This document shows, in pieces, positions 1 through 8,800 of a DNA stretch of 64,000 bases (its first letter is position 1; each line of letters opens with the position of its first letter). A model generated the notes under the pieces. That model worked only from the letters and a program-made list of their open reading frames with translations, was not told the DNA's origin and searched no databases. This DNA comes from Armatimonadota bacterium (lineage in GTDB: Bacteria > Armatimonadota > Fimbriimonadia > Fimbriimonadales > Fimbriimonadaceae), in NCBI GenBank assembly GCA_018268355.1, contig JAFDWR010000001.1, positions 153,961 through 217,960 of the forward strand, read 5' to 3'. A program made the position numbers and the translations under genes.

Positions 1-723
1 CATGCCGACCGCGCCCTCGACGATGAGCTGACGAGCGGAAACGACCGCGCTCGCCTGCTGGCGGCGAAGCATCGCTCCCGCGATTTCGGGGGCGTAGGCA
101 AGGTGGCTGAGCCGCGCTTCGATGATCTCGACGCCGGCAAGGGCCAGACGCTCACCGAGTTCGTCACGAAGGTGGTCACCGACCTCGGTCGTGTTGCGCC
201 GTAGGCTGATGCTCTCTTCGTCGGCGTCATAGGGGAACATGCTCGCGGTGTGGCGCAGAGCGGTCTCGCTCTGCATCGCGACATACGACTCGTAGTTCTC
301 GACCTCGAAGAGGGCGCGATAGGTGTCCCGGACCTGCCAAACGACAACGGCGGCGATCTCGATCGGGTTGCCCATCGAGTCGTTCACCTTGAGCGGGACG
401 CCGTTGAGCGTTCGTGCCCGGAGCGAAACCGGCTTCTTCGACGTGAACGGGTTCACCCAGTGCATGCCGTCCTTGCGAGCGGTGCCCACGTACTTGCCGA
501 ACAGCGTGAGGACGCGGCTGTTGCCCGGCTCGAGGACAAAGAGCCCGCCCATGAAGATGCTCCATAGGATGAAGCTCACGAAGGCGACGATGGCGAGAGC
601 GACATCACTGATGCCACCGCTTTGGTGCAGACCATACAGCCACTTCCCATAGAAGAAGGGCCCGACCATGAGGATGATAAACAGGGGCCAGCCTGGAATT
701 GAAAATGCAGGACGTTCCTTCAT
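1..723 (-). CDS. SPFH/band-7 domain membrane protein (3' end outside window)
   Basis: Reading from the ATG at 723 gives 241 residues that run off the left edge. Two hydrophobic segments (about residues 12-30 and 40-62) precede the SPFH start, FVLEPGNSRVLTLFGKY. Further on the text reads VEIIEARLSHLAYAPEIA followed by a Q-rich helix, the classical core of prohibitin/flotillin-like proteins. These oligomeric membrane scaffolds are linked to membrane proteases and microdomains; the exact role here is unknown. It is the last gene of a minus-strand group, with its start 3 nt beyond the stop of the preceding unknown gene. Confidence 0.9.
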   Translation of the reverse strand, partial: MKERPAFSIPGWPLFIILMVGPFFYGKWLYGLHQSGGISDVALAIVAFVSFILWSIFMGGLFVLEPGNSRVLTLFGKYVGTARKDGMHWVNPFTSKKPVSLRARTLNGVPLKVNDSMGNPIEIAAVVVWQVRDTYRALFEVENYESYVAMQSETALRHTASMFPYDADEESISLRRNTTEVGDHLRDELGERLALAGVEIIEARLSHLAYAPEIAGAMLRRQQASAVVSARQLIVEGAVGM

Positions 724-726
724 GCC

Positions 727-1557
727 CTAATGTACGTGGGCGTCGATGCTTTGGATGCGGTGAACCGTTGCTTCCCATGCGCCTTTCGTCGACGGCACGA
801 GTCGGACCTCAAACGCGTCGCCGAAGACGGTCACCCGCGTGGAAACGGGGAGTTCGGCCAAGTTCCAAACCGCTTCGATGAACTGGTTCAAAACGGCCTG
901 AATCAGGATCTTCTGGTCGGGTCGGATGGGGGCGGTGCGGACTTCGGGAAGGCCTTGCTTGGCCAGTCCCCGGGTTTCGGCGCGGAGCAGCCCGCTTTGC
1001 ATGCAGAACACCGTTCTGGCGTGGCTTGTCGCGAGCTTGAAGTACCGGTCGGCCTTGATCCTGGCCCCAAGGTCGTCGAGGCTAAGGAGCTCCTCGGAGA
1101 CGGTGTCAAAGATCACGCTGCTACCCGCGGTGCGCGCGATCACGAAGGCCATCGTCGGCATGAGGATCAGCCCCGGCTTCGCCTTGTGAGGAGGGGAAAT
1201 GAATCGGATTCGCGCGATCATCTTCGAGTTCGCGAGCTCGGTGAGTTGCTCGGCGGTGGGGACGATGTGGTCCTCGAAAAGATCAGGGCGGAAGACATGG
1301 GGATTTTCGGCGCGGGCGACCCGGCTGTAGGTGAACCGGATGTCGTGGAGCAGTCCCAGCTCTTCCGCACCGACCGCCTCGGCCTGGGCGAGCTTGGGGA
1401 TGAGAATTTCGATGCTGGGGAGCTCCTCATGGGGAAGGAAAATCCAGAACTCCATGTGGGCATCGCGCTGGCGACAAAGCCGAAGCTTGATGCGTTGGGC
1501 GAGATAGAAACTGCCGATCGCGCCGATCACGAAGCCAGCAAGAAGGGACCAGATCAA
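727..1557 (-). CDS. hypothetical protein with N-terminal membrane anchor
   Basis: I do not recognise the family. I chose the TTG at 1557 because it overlaps the stop of the upstream gene (TTGA coupling) and has GAGGGG 8 nt upstream; an earlier TTG at 1578 would add seven residues. The 276-residue product begins with one transmembrane helix (IWSLLAGFVIGAIGSFYLAQR) and continues as a soluble alpha/beta-like chain with no visible catalytic motif. It sits between a small Cys-rich protein and the SPFH protein on the same strand, so it may act at the membrane with the SPFH scaffold (inference). Confidence 0.7.
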   Translation of the reverse strand: MIWSLLAGFVIGAIGSFYLAQRIKLRLCRQRDAHMEFWIFLPHEELPSIEILIPKLAQAEAVGAEELGLLHDIRFTYSRVARAENPHVFRPDLFEDHIVPTAEQLTELANSKMIARIRFISPPHKAKPGLILMPTMAFVIARTAGSSVIFDTVSEELLSLDDLGARIKADRYFKLATSHARTVFCMQSGLLRAETRGLAKQGLPEVRTAPIRPDQKILIQAVLNQFIEAVWNLAELPVSTRVTVFGDAFEVRLVPSTKGAWEATVHRIQSIDAHVH

Positions 1558-1772
1558 GGCATTCGCCCCTCGAACCAAGCATGAAGCAGCTTCAATTCAT
1601 CGGGACGATCAATCATCGCCGTGCAGGTCATGCAGAGTCCGGCCTCGTTCACGTGCTTGGAACGGCACAGCAGGCATCGGTCAACTTGGCGAGCCAGGCG
1701 GACAAACCGTCCCTGGGTGAGCACATAGGCCAATTCTTCCCTAGGGAAACCCTCCTCATGAAGCCTCGCCAC
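1554..1772 (-). CDS. small CxxC-CxxC zinc-ribbon-like protein
   Basis: A 72-residue product starting at GTG 1772. Residues CLLC and CMTC, eleven residues apart, look like a zinc knuckle, and the rest is charged and helical. The stop overlaps the chosen TTG start of the next gene by 4 nt, so translation is probably coupled. A TACATT hexamer lies 7 nt upstream of the GTG with no Shine-Dalgarno, consistent with a leaderless start. Function unknown; the small size makes it less certain than its neighbours. Confidence 0.55.
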   Translation of the reverse strand: MARLHEEGFPREELAYVLTQGRFVRLARQVDRCLLCRSKHVNEAGLCMTCTAMIDRPDELKLLHAWFEGRMP

Positions 1773-1817
1773 AACGGAGAATGTACCGCGAAATTAGGGT
1801 AAAAGCCGGACGTCATC

Positions 1818-4800
1818 ATGAACGCAATGCTGTCTCTGGCTCTCGCCACCGTTATTGGCCACGCACAGTTGCCCGAACCGAATCCGTCGGCCATTGTTGG
1901 CGCAAGGTCCCTCGCCTTGAGTCCTGATGGTAGCCGGCTCGCCTTTAGCTATCGCGGCGACGTCTGGGTTGTATCAAGCAAGGGTGGACGCGCCGTCCCC
2001 GTCACCAACCACGTCGAAATGGACGACCGCCCGATTTGGTCGCCCGATGGTAAGTGGATCGCCTTCGCCAGCAACCGAGCGGGTGGAAGCAGCATCTTCC
2101 TCGTGCCCGCCGATGGCGGAGAAGTGCGCCGCCTCACCTACGCCCCGTTTTCGGATGCGCCCTCCGATTGGTCCGCCGATGGGAAGGAGATTCTCCTCCG
2201 GACGAACCGCGAGACCCGCGAGAACGGCATCTATGGCATCAACGTGACCACGGGCGCGATCAAGGAATACCTCCTCGACTTTGCTCGCATCGAGAACCCC
2301 AAGTACAGTAGCAACGGCGGCGGACTCGTTTATCAGCGCATGGGCTTCCCGAATGTCCGCCCGCGCTATGAAGGTTCGGCGGCGGCCCAGCTTTGGCGCT
2401 ATGACACCGCGAAGGGCGAGCGCGTGGCCATTGAGAGCAACGGCTTCCAGCACCTTTGGCCAGGCGTCGGAAACGACGGCACCGTCTATGCAGTCACCGT
2501 GCGCGAGAAGACCCCGAGCACGACCGTCGCGGGCAAGACGATCCCCAAGATCAGCCTCTCGGACAACGCCAACCGCACCCCCAACGTCTGGGCCTATGGC
2601 GCAGGCGTACCGAAGCGACTGACCGGCTTTGTCGGTGGTTCGGGCGCACGTTATCTCACTGTGGCGAAGGACGCGAGCATGATCGCCTTTGAGCGCGACG
2701 GCGATGTGTTCGTCATGAAGCCTGGCGGTCAAGCCGAAAAGCTGCGCATCGTTGTCAGCGTCGACGAGAAGACCACCCAGGAAGAGCGGCTCGTGCTCAC
2801 CAATGGCGTGGAGGCGTTCTCGGTCACGCCGAAGAACGACCAGTTAATCTTCAGCGTACGCGGCGAACTTTGGCAGGTCCCGGTGCGAAAGGGCAGGGGC
2901 CCGAACGCCGACGACGCGACCCAGCTCACCGATTGGGCGGGCGTTGATACCCTTCCGCTCGTTACGCCGGACGGAAAGGCGGCTTTCTTCATCTCCGACC
3001 GAAACGGCGCTCTTCGATTATTCCGAATCGACCTCGCCACGAAGGATGTCACCCCGATCACCACGGTTGACGCCGACGTTGCCGAGCTGCGACTCTCCCC
3101 CGACAAGAAGCTCGTCAGCTTCTGGATGCTGGGTAGCCAGGGCGGCATCTACACTGTCCCCGTCGGCGGCGGAACCCCCACTCGCGTGCTCGCCTATCCC
3201 GGCGGCAGCCCGAACATCGACTACGATTGGTCACCGGATCAGCGCTACATTGCGTTCTCCAAGCCGATCGTCGGCAGCGGCTTCTACTACTGGGAGTCGG
3301 CCTCGAGCATCCAGGTTTACGACGTCGCCAAGAAGGAGTCGATCAACGTCACCAACCTAAGCGTTTCGAACAACACCCCGCGATGGTCGCCCGACGGCAA
3401 GTACCTGCTGTTCGGCAGCAATCGCGGCGGCGGCAACGGCATCTACGCCCTTCCGCTGCGCGGCGAGGATTCGCGAACGACCGAGCTTGAGGTTCGCTAC
3501 GAAAAGCCGACCGGCCCGGTCAAGGTGGAGATTGACTTCGACGGCATCGACCGACGAGCGCGACGTCTCATCGCCCAACCGAGCGAAGGCGACGTCCAGT
3601 ACGACGCGGCGACCGGCGAAATCTGGTTCCAGAGCGAAGGCGACCTTTGGAAGGCTAGCTACAGCGGCGAGGACCTTCGACGCGTCACCGCCGGCGGAGG
3701 CGTCGGCCCGTGGGAATTCGCGCAGGACGGCAACACCATCGTCTTCGGGCGGGGTGGACTCGCCAACCTGTTGAACATCCGCGATCCGCGCTTCATGGCG
3801 ATGCCGATCTCGTTCCGCGCCGATTGGACCCGCGACCTTCGCAAGGAGCGACGGGCGGCGTTCGAGCAGTTCTGGCGTGCCTACAACGCGAACTTCTATG
3901 ACCCGAACTTCCACGGCCGCGACTGGCTGGAAATCCGTAAGCGCGTCGAGCCTCTGCTTAGCAGCGTCGGCCACCCCAGCGAGTTCGCCACCATCCTCAA
4001 CCAGATGGTTGGCGAGCTGGAGTCGAGCCACAGCGAAGTCAGCAGCTCGTCGTTCGTCCCTGGACCGTCCAACGCGCACCTTGGTTTCGTCATCGATCCC
4101 AAGTTCGCGGGCCCTGGCCTCCGGATTGCGCAGGTCCCCGAGCGAACGCCGGGAAGCTACGCCAAGACGAAGCTGAACGTCGGTGAGATTGTCACCAAGG
4201 TCAACGGCAAGGAAGTCTCTTTCAACGAGGACCTCTATCGCAACGTGCTGAACAACCAAGTCGGCCGCGACCTGACGCTCACCGTCCAAGGAACAGACGG
4301 TAAGACCCGCGAGGTGAAGTACCGCGCTCTCTCGTCGGGCGAGTTCTCGGGCCTGTTGTTCGAGAACCGACTCGCCGCGCGACGGGCTTACGTCGAGAAG
4401 AAGTCGGGCGGCAAGCTCACCTATGTCCACATCGCGGGCATGAGTCAGGGCGAGCTGGTCCGGTTCAACCAGCAGGTCTGGCAGTTCGCCCATGGCAAGC
4501 AAGGCGTGATCATCGACGTTCGTGACAACGGCGGCGGTAACACTGCCGACCGCATCATCGACGTCCTTGAGCGACAGCCGACGATGATTTATGCCCCGCG
4601 CGACGAGGCGTTCTTCAAGGGTCCGGGCCAGACGCTGAACATGCCGATGGTGGTCATGCACGCGGAATCGAGCTTCTCGAACGCGGAGATGTTCCCCGCG
4701 GCGATGAAGGCGCGCAAGCTCGCCAGCCTCGTTGGGATGCCGACTCCGGGCTACGTCATCTACACCGGCGGTCTTCCGCTTGTGGACGGCACCAACGCTC

Positions 4801-4961
4801 GAATGCCGGGCACCGGCGTCTGGCGCATCGATGGCACGCCGACCGAGAACATGGGTCAGCAGCCGGACTACAAGGTGGACATTTCGCCCGCCGACTACTT
4901 CGCGGGCCGCGATCCTCAGCTCGACAAGGCGATTGAGGTCCTCCTCAAGCAAGCCAAGTAA
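1818..4961 (+). CDS. tricorn protease homolog, exported (S41 tricorn type)
   Basis: 1047 residues, the usual length of tricorn proteases. A signal-like N-terminus (LSLALATVIGHAQ) is followed by two beta-propeller blocks with repeated LSPDG/WSPDGKWIAF blades (about 25-650), a core helical domain, a PDZ domain (about 750-840) and the S41 core. Tetrad-like residues are visible: Ser737-His738 in ESSHSEV, Ser954 in SSFSNAE and Glu1010 in PTENMGQQPD. Tricorn enzymes degrade peptides released by larger proteases. Thermoplasma tricorn is cytosolic; the leader here predicts export. No Shine-Dalgarno is obvious before the ATG. It ends just before a bidirectional terminator. Confidence 0.93.
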   Translation: MNAMLSLALATVIGHAQLPEPNPSAIVGARSLALSPDGSRLAFSYRGDVWVVSSKGGRAVPVTNHVEMDDRPIWSPDGKWIAFASNRAGGSSIFLVPADGGEVRRLTYAPFSDAPSDWSADGKEILLRTNRETRENGIYGINVTTGAIKEYLLDFARIENPKYSSNGGGLVYQRMGFPNVRPRYEGSAAAQLWRYDTAKGERVAIESNGFQHLWPGVGNDGTVYAVTVREKTPSTTVAGKTIPKISLSDNANRTPNVWAYGAGVPKRLTGFVGGSGARYLTVAKDASMIAFERDGDVFVMKPGGQAEKLRIVVSVDEKTTQEERLVLTNGVEAFSVTPKNDQLIFSVRGELWQVPVRKGRGPNADDATQLTDWAGVDTLPLVTPDGKAAFFISDRNGALRLFRIDLATKDVTPITTVDADVAELRLSPDKKLVSFWMLGSQGGIYTVPVGGGTPTRVLAYPGGSPNIDYDWSPDQRYIAFSKPIVGSGFYYWESASSIQVYDVAKKESINVTNLSVSNNTPRWSPDGKYLLFGSNRGGGNGIYALPLRGEDSRTTELEVRYEKPTGPVKVEIDFDGIDRRARRLIAQPSEGDVQYDAATGEIWFQSEGDLWKASYSGEDLRRVTAGGGVGPWEFAQDGNTIVFGRGGLANLLNIRDPRFMAMPISFRADWTRDLRKERRAAFEQFWRAYNANFYDPNFHGRDWLEIRKRVEPLLSSVGHPSEFATILNQMVGELESSHSEVSSSSFVPGPSNAHLGFVIDPKFAGPGLRIAQVPERTPGSYAKTKLNVGEIVTKVNGKEVSFNEDLYRNVLNNQVGRDLTLTVQGTDGKTREVKYRALSSGEFSGLLFENRLAARRAYVEKKSGGKLTYVHIAGMSQGELVRFNQQVWQFAHGKQGVIIDVRDNGGGNTADRIIDVLERQPTMIYAPRDEAFFKGPGQTLNMPMVVMHAESSFSNAEMFPAAMKARKLASLVGMPTPGYVIYTGGLPLVDGTNARMPGTGVWRIDGTPTENMGQQPDYKVDISPADYFAGRDPQLDKAIEVLLKQAK

Positions 4962-4978
4962 GGCGAGTCACAAAAAGA

Positions 4979-5010
4979 GTCGGGGCTCCTGGTTTCCCAG
5001 GGGCCCCGAC
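4979..5010. terminator. bidirectional rho-independent terminator
   Basis: A 14-bp stem (GTCGGGGCTCCTGG pairing with CCAGGGGCCCCGAC, one wobble) with a 4-nt loop lies between the convergent tricorn and lipoprotein genes. AAAAAGA on the left flank gives a U-tract for minus-strand transcripts; the plus-strand tail is only GCGTTTC. Confidence 0.8.
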
Positions 5011-5035
5011 TGCGTTTCAAAGGGTTACGAAGGGC

Positions 5036-5311
5036 TTACTTGCCTTCGCCCTTGTCTTCGCCACCCATCTTGCCGGGCTCGCCGCTGGGAGCGCCCGAAG
5101 GAGCGGTCGAAGGAGCACCCGACGGAGTAGCCGACGGAGTGGCTTCCGGCGATGCGGTCGGCTCCTTGGCCGGTTCGGTCGACTTAGGAGCAGCCGACTG
5201 GGTCGGAGCTGCGCCGCCAGTGTCGCCTTCGCCTTCCTTCTTGCATCCGGTGACGCCAAAAGCGAGGGCTGCGATGGCAGCGAGGATCATAATCGTGTTG
5301 AGTTTCTTCAT
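5036..5311 (-). CDS. small Pro/Ala/Ser-rich lipoprotein
   Basis: 91 residues. The leader MKKLNTIMILAAIAALAFG ends in a lipobox with Cys23 (GVTGCKK), followed by a low-complexity tail of repeated PSGAPS/PSATPS units and an acidic-basic end. This is typical of an exported lipoprotein whose tail extends from the membrane or wall; there is no globular domain to assign. It is transcribed alone on the minus strand and ends at the shared terminator. Confidence 0.75.
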   Translation of the reverse strand: MKKLNTIMILAAIAALAFGVTGCKKEGEGDTGGAAPTQSAAPKSTEPAKEPTASPEATPSATPSGAPSTAPSGAPSGEPGKMGGEDKGEGK

Positions 5312-5486
5312 TTGTTAGCAACCTGTTGGTTAGTTTCAGAACTTCCGCAGAATGAGGTCTCTCGGACCCGAAGGTCCCCGCATATTGCGTTGGTTCCAAA
5401 ACGAAGAACGATTTCGCGTTGCAAAAAGTGCCGAAATCGGGCTTCTTGAAGATGATTGGTCCAATCTGGGGCATAAAATAGGCCTC

Positions 5487-6671
5487 ATGGCCCGTTTTGA
5501 GCCCGACCGCGACTATGGTCTGAACACCCTCATCGCCCATCTCGGCGAAGAGGAAAAGATCAAGGGCGCCGTGGTCCCTCCTATTTTTCAGAATTCGCTG
5601 TTCCTCTTCGAGACCATCGACGACCTGAACGGTCACATCCGTGAGGGGCGGACCGACATGGACGTCTACAGTCGGGTCAGCAACCCGACCACGAGCATCG
5701 CCGAGAAGAAGATCGCGGCGATCGAGGGCACGGAAGAGGCTCGGCTGTTCAACTCGGGGATGGCCGCGATTTCCGCCGCGATCCTCAGCGCGCTCGATGG
5801 CCCCGCCCACGTCGTCGCGGTCGATACCTGCTATGGCCCCACCCGCCAGTTCCTGGACTACATGAGCCGGTATGGGGTGACCACGACCTACATCGAGGGC
5901 ACCGACCCCGACGCGGTGATCGCCGCCATTCGGCCCGGCGAGACCCAGGCGGTCTACCTAGAGTCGCCGAGCAGCGTGCTCTTCCTGCTCCAAGATCTCA
6001 CCACGATTTGCCGCTATTGCCGCGAGCACGGCGTCACCACGATCCTCGACAACAGCTATTCGGCGGGCGTGTTCCAGAAGCCAGCTTCATTTGGCGTGGA
6101 CCTTGTCGTCCACAGTGCGACGAAGTACTTCGGCGGCCATAGCGATGTCGTCGCAGGCGCGATTGCCGGTTCAAAGGAGCGGCTGACGAAGATGACGATG
6201 GAAGAGGTCAGCCTCTTCGGCGCGATCCTGCCGCCCTTCCCCTCGTGGCTCATCCTGCGCGGCCTGCGAACCCTCACCGTGCGACTGAAGCACCATCAGG
6301 AAGCGGCGAACCACATCGCAAAGTGGCTCCAGGGCACCGGCGCGGCGGATGCTGTTCACCATGTTGGGCTCGATTCCTTCCCCCAGGCCGCTCTGCGAGA
6401 TCGGCAGATGACGGGAACGTCGGGTCTTTTCAGCTTTGAACCGAAGGTCCAAGACGGCGAGAAGGTCAAGGCGTTTGCCAATCACCTCGGCCTCTTCGGT
6501 CGCGGCGTGAGTTGGGGCGGATTCGAGAGCCTCGTCGTCGCCTTCCCAACCCATCCAATGCACTACGAATCGTCGCGCTGGATCGTGCGTCTGAACATCG
6601 GGCTTGAAGAGCCCGCCGACCTCATTGCCGACATCCAGCAGGCCCTCCACGCATCCGAACTCCTCCCATGA
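5487..6671 (+). CDS. Cys/Met metabolism PLP-dependent enzyme (cystathionine lyase/synthase family)
   Basis: 394 residues from the ATG at 5487. The reading frame stays open upstream to 5352, but the family N-terminus begins near this ATG, and a TAAAAT hexamer lies 7 nt before it, suggesting a leaderless start. Family signatures are GAVVPPIFQNSLF, VYSRVSNPTT, EGTEEARLFNSGMAAI and the PLP-lysine motif HSATKYFGGHSD (Lys213). Such enzymes catalyse beta/gamma elimination or replacement in Cys and Met metabolism. The exact activity (MetC, MetB or gamma-lyase type) cannot be settled from sequence. The stop overlaps the M61 gene by 4 nt. Confidence 0.9.
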   Translation: MARFEPDRDYGLNTLIAHLGEEEKIKGAVVPPIFQNSLFLFETIDDLNGHIREGRTDMDVYSRVSNPTTSIAEKKIAAIEGTEEARLFNSGMAAISAAILSALDGPAHVVAVDTCYGPTRQFLDYMSRYGVTTTYIEGTDPDAVIAAIRPGETQAVYLESPSSVLFLLQDLTTICRYCREHGVTTILDNSYSAGVFQKPASFGVDLVVHSATKYFGGHSDVVAGAIAGSKERLTKMTMEEVSLFGAILPPFPSWLILRGLRTLTVRLKHHQEAANHIAKWLQGTGAADAVHHVGLDSFPQAALRDRQMTGTSGLFSFEPKVQDGEKVKAFANHLGLFGRGVSWGGFESLVVAFPTHPMHYESSRWIVRLNIGLEEPADLIADIQQALHASELLP

Positions 6672-8128
6672 AACTCATCGCACCCTTCCTCTTTGCCGCC
6701 CTTTCAACCGTCGCCTCGTCGACGATCAAGTACAAGCTCACGCCCGAGCCGGACCGAAAGACCGTCCTTGTCGAGATCACGGTGGAGAAGGCGGGCGAAA
6801 AGCCGGTCTTTCAACTCCCGACGTGGTGCCCTGGCTTCTACTTCCTCATCAAGTACGAGGACAAGGTGTCTGACTTTGCCGCCACCGCGGCCGATGGCTC
6901 GAAGCTGAGCTTCGAGAAAGGGAAGTCGGAATGGACGGTCAAGAACCCCGGCAAGGGCGCAGTGACGGTCAAGTACCGGGTCAAGGGTGACGACGCCGGC
7001 CTCGGTTTCTTCGGAACCAATGTGCGCGATGACAAAGCCTTCGTGAACGGGCCGAGCGCATTCATGTACGTCGCCGGCAGGAAGGAAGAGAAGACCGAAC
7101 TCCAAGTCTCGCTCCCCAAGGGCTGGGATATCGCCACCGGCTCGGAATCGAAGGATGGCGTCTACACTGCAAGTGGCTACGACGAACTCGCCGACCATCC
7201 GATCCAGATGGGCGCGTTTGAACGGCGACAGTTCAAGGTTGAAGGAATTCCATTCGAGGCGATTTGGGTCGCGACGAACAACACGTTCAACCCCGACCTT
7301 GACGCGGAGACCGAGATCCTTCGCAAGGTCTCGATCCCTGCGATCAAGCTCTTCGGCAGTGCGCCGTTCAAGCACTACACCTACATCTTCCATCTCGCGA
7401 TTGGAAACTTCGGCGGCGGCCTTGAGCACCGGGCGAGCACTGTCATCGCGATCCCGAATTCGCGACAACTGGGCCTCGACGACCTCGCCGCACACGAGTA
7501 CTTTCACGCCTGGAACGTGAAGCAGATTCGGCCCGCCAACCTCGGCCCGTTCGACTACATGAACATCACCCGGACCGCGAATCTCTGGTTCTCGGAAGGT
7601 GTGACCGACTACTATGCGAAGATGACGACCTATCGGAGCGGCTGCCAGGAGAAGGCGTGGCTGTTTCGCGAGCTGAGCGGCCAGGTCCAAGAGATTCAGG
7701 GCGCAAGGGGCCGACTCGGCATCACCCTCGCCGACGTCTCGCGCCGCGCGTGGGAGAACGGCGGCTTTGGCGTGAATGGGGTCTCGTACTACACCAAGGG
7801 TCTGCTCGTCGGTTGGATCTTCGACGCCGTCATCCGATCAGAAACGAAAGGGAAGAAGTCGCTCGACGACGTCATGCGCCTGCTCTACAAGAAGTACGCC
7901 CTGCCGAAGCCCGGCTTTGCCGAGGATGGCTTGATGCTCGCGATCAGCGAAGTGGCGGGGAAGGACCTCAGCGCGCTTTACCAGCGGATGGTCAACTCCA
8001 CCCAGGAGCTGCCGTACGACCTTCTCAACTGGATCGGCCTCAACGTGGACGCCAACGGTAACGTCGGTGAGCTTGGCCGTCCGACCGATGAACAGCGAGC
8101 CCGGCTCGCCGAATGGCTCAGCCGATAA
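6668..8128 (+). CDS. M61 (glycyl aminopeptidase-like) metallopeptidase
   Basis: 486 residues with a short signal-like N-terminus. The N-terminal beta domain includes PTWCPGFYFLIKYEDKVSDF, typical of M61. The zinc site is HEYFH (His276, Glu277, His280) with HAWNVKQIRP following and a third-ligand candidate Glu310 in WFSEGVTDYYAK. M61 proteins are commonly about 600 residues with a C-terminal PDZ domain; this one stops shortly after the catalytic helical region, so the PDZ is absent. ATGA overlap with the PLP enzyme upstream implies co-translation. Confidence 0.9.
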   Translation: MKLIAPFLFAALSTVASSTIKYKLTPEPDRKTVLVEITVEKAGEKPVFQLPTWCPGFYFLIKYEDKVSDFAATAADGSKLSFEKGKSEWTVKNPGKGAVTVKYRVKGDDAGLGFFGTNVRDDKAFVNGPSAFMYVAGRKEEKTELQVSLPKGWDIATGSESKDGVYTASGYDELADHPIQMGAFERRQFKVEGIPFEAIWVATNNTFNPDLDAETEILRKVSIPAIKLFGSAPFKHYTYIFHLAIGNFGGGLEHRASTVIAIPNSRQLGLDDLAAHEYFHAWNVKQIRPANLGPFDYMNITRTANLWFSEGVTDYYAKMTTYRSGCQEKAWLFRELSGQVQEIQGARGRLGITLADVSRRAWENGGFGVNGVSYYTKGLLVGWIFDAVIRSETKGKKSLDDVMRLLYKKYALPKPGFAEDGLMLAISEVAGKDLSALYQRMVNSTQELPYDLLNWIGLNVDANGNVGELGRPTDEQRARLAEWLSR

Positions 8129-8139
8129 GGCGCATAAGA

Positions 8140-8177
8140 AAAACAAGCCGGGAAGACTGATCTTCCCGGCTTGTTTT
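8140..8177. terminator. bidirectional rho-independent terminator
   Basis: A perfect 17-bp stem (AAAACAAGCCGGGAAGA with its complement) with loop CTGA separates the convergent M61 and rplI genes. The A-rich and T-rich ends supply U-tracts in both directions. Confidence 0.92.
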
Positions 8178-8195
8178 GTTAATGGGTTGAAAGCC

Positions 8196-8708
8196 TTAGG
8201 CTTCTTCCGTGGTTTCTTCGGCAGCGGCCTCAGCAGCGGGCGCCTCTTCTTCGGTCGCCTGCGGGTCGAAGACGACCACGTTGACCGACGAGTTCACGTC
8301 GCGGTGGAGGTCGAGCTCAACCTGGTGGGTGCCGAGTCGCTTGATCGGCTCGATCAGAGCAACCTGCTTCTTATCGAGGGTCTTGCCAAGCTGGGCAGCG
8401 ATGGCGTCCACGATGTTCTGGCTCGTGATCGCACCGAAGAGCTTGCCGGTCGACTGGCCGACCTGGCCTTCAATTCGGATCGTCTTGCCGTTGAGCTCTG
8501 CACCGAGGGCTTCCATCGAAGCCTTTTCGCCGGCGGTCTTTTCGGCAGCCTTGGAGAGTCGTCGGTTGAGAGCCTCAACCTGCTTCTTCTCGGCGACGGT
8601 GGCGAGGCCACGGGGGAAGAGGTAGTTGCGAGCGAAGCCGTCGGCCACGTTCACGACCGTGCCTTCTTTTCCAACCTTTGGCACGGTTTGCTTGAGAATA
8701 ACTTTCAT
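8196..8708 (-). CDS. rplI: 50S ribosomal protein L9
   Basis: MKVILKQTVPKVGKEGTVV followed by VADGFARNYLFPRGLA is the unmistakable L9 N-terminal rRNA-binding domain. A long connecting helix and the C-terminal domain (IRIEGQVGQSTGKLFGAITS) follow. The protein is 170 residues against the usual about 150, because of an acidic Glu/Ala/Thr tail (residues about 148-170). A good Shine-Dalgarno (GGAG) lies 6 nt before the ATG. It is not next to rpsF/rpsR, its common neighbours. Confidence 0.97.
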   Translation of the reverse strand: MKVILKQTVPKVGKEGTVVNVADGFARNYLFPRGLATVAEKKQVEALNRRLSKAAEKTAGEKASMEALGAELNGKTIRIEGQVGQSTGKLFGAITSQNIVDAIAAQLGKTLDKKQVALIEPIKRLGTHQVELDLHRDVNSSVNVVVFDPQATEEEAPAAEAAAEETTEEA

Positions 8709-8800
8709 GGGTTTCTCCGATTTCGTTCAGAGCGAATGGGCTTGCCCACTCACGCAGAAACGCCCCGCACGTGGCGGGACGTTTCAAGTTATACCCAAAG

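Noticed and set aside
730-1584. Open plus-strand frame of 284 codons
   Set aside because: The minus-strand gene has a proper membrane helix, Shine-Dalgarno and coupling; the plus frame has none.
3357-4952. Open minus-strand frame of 531 codons across the tricorn gene
   Set aside because: Antisense to the conserved tricorn catalytic region, with no domain.
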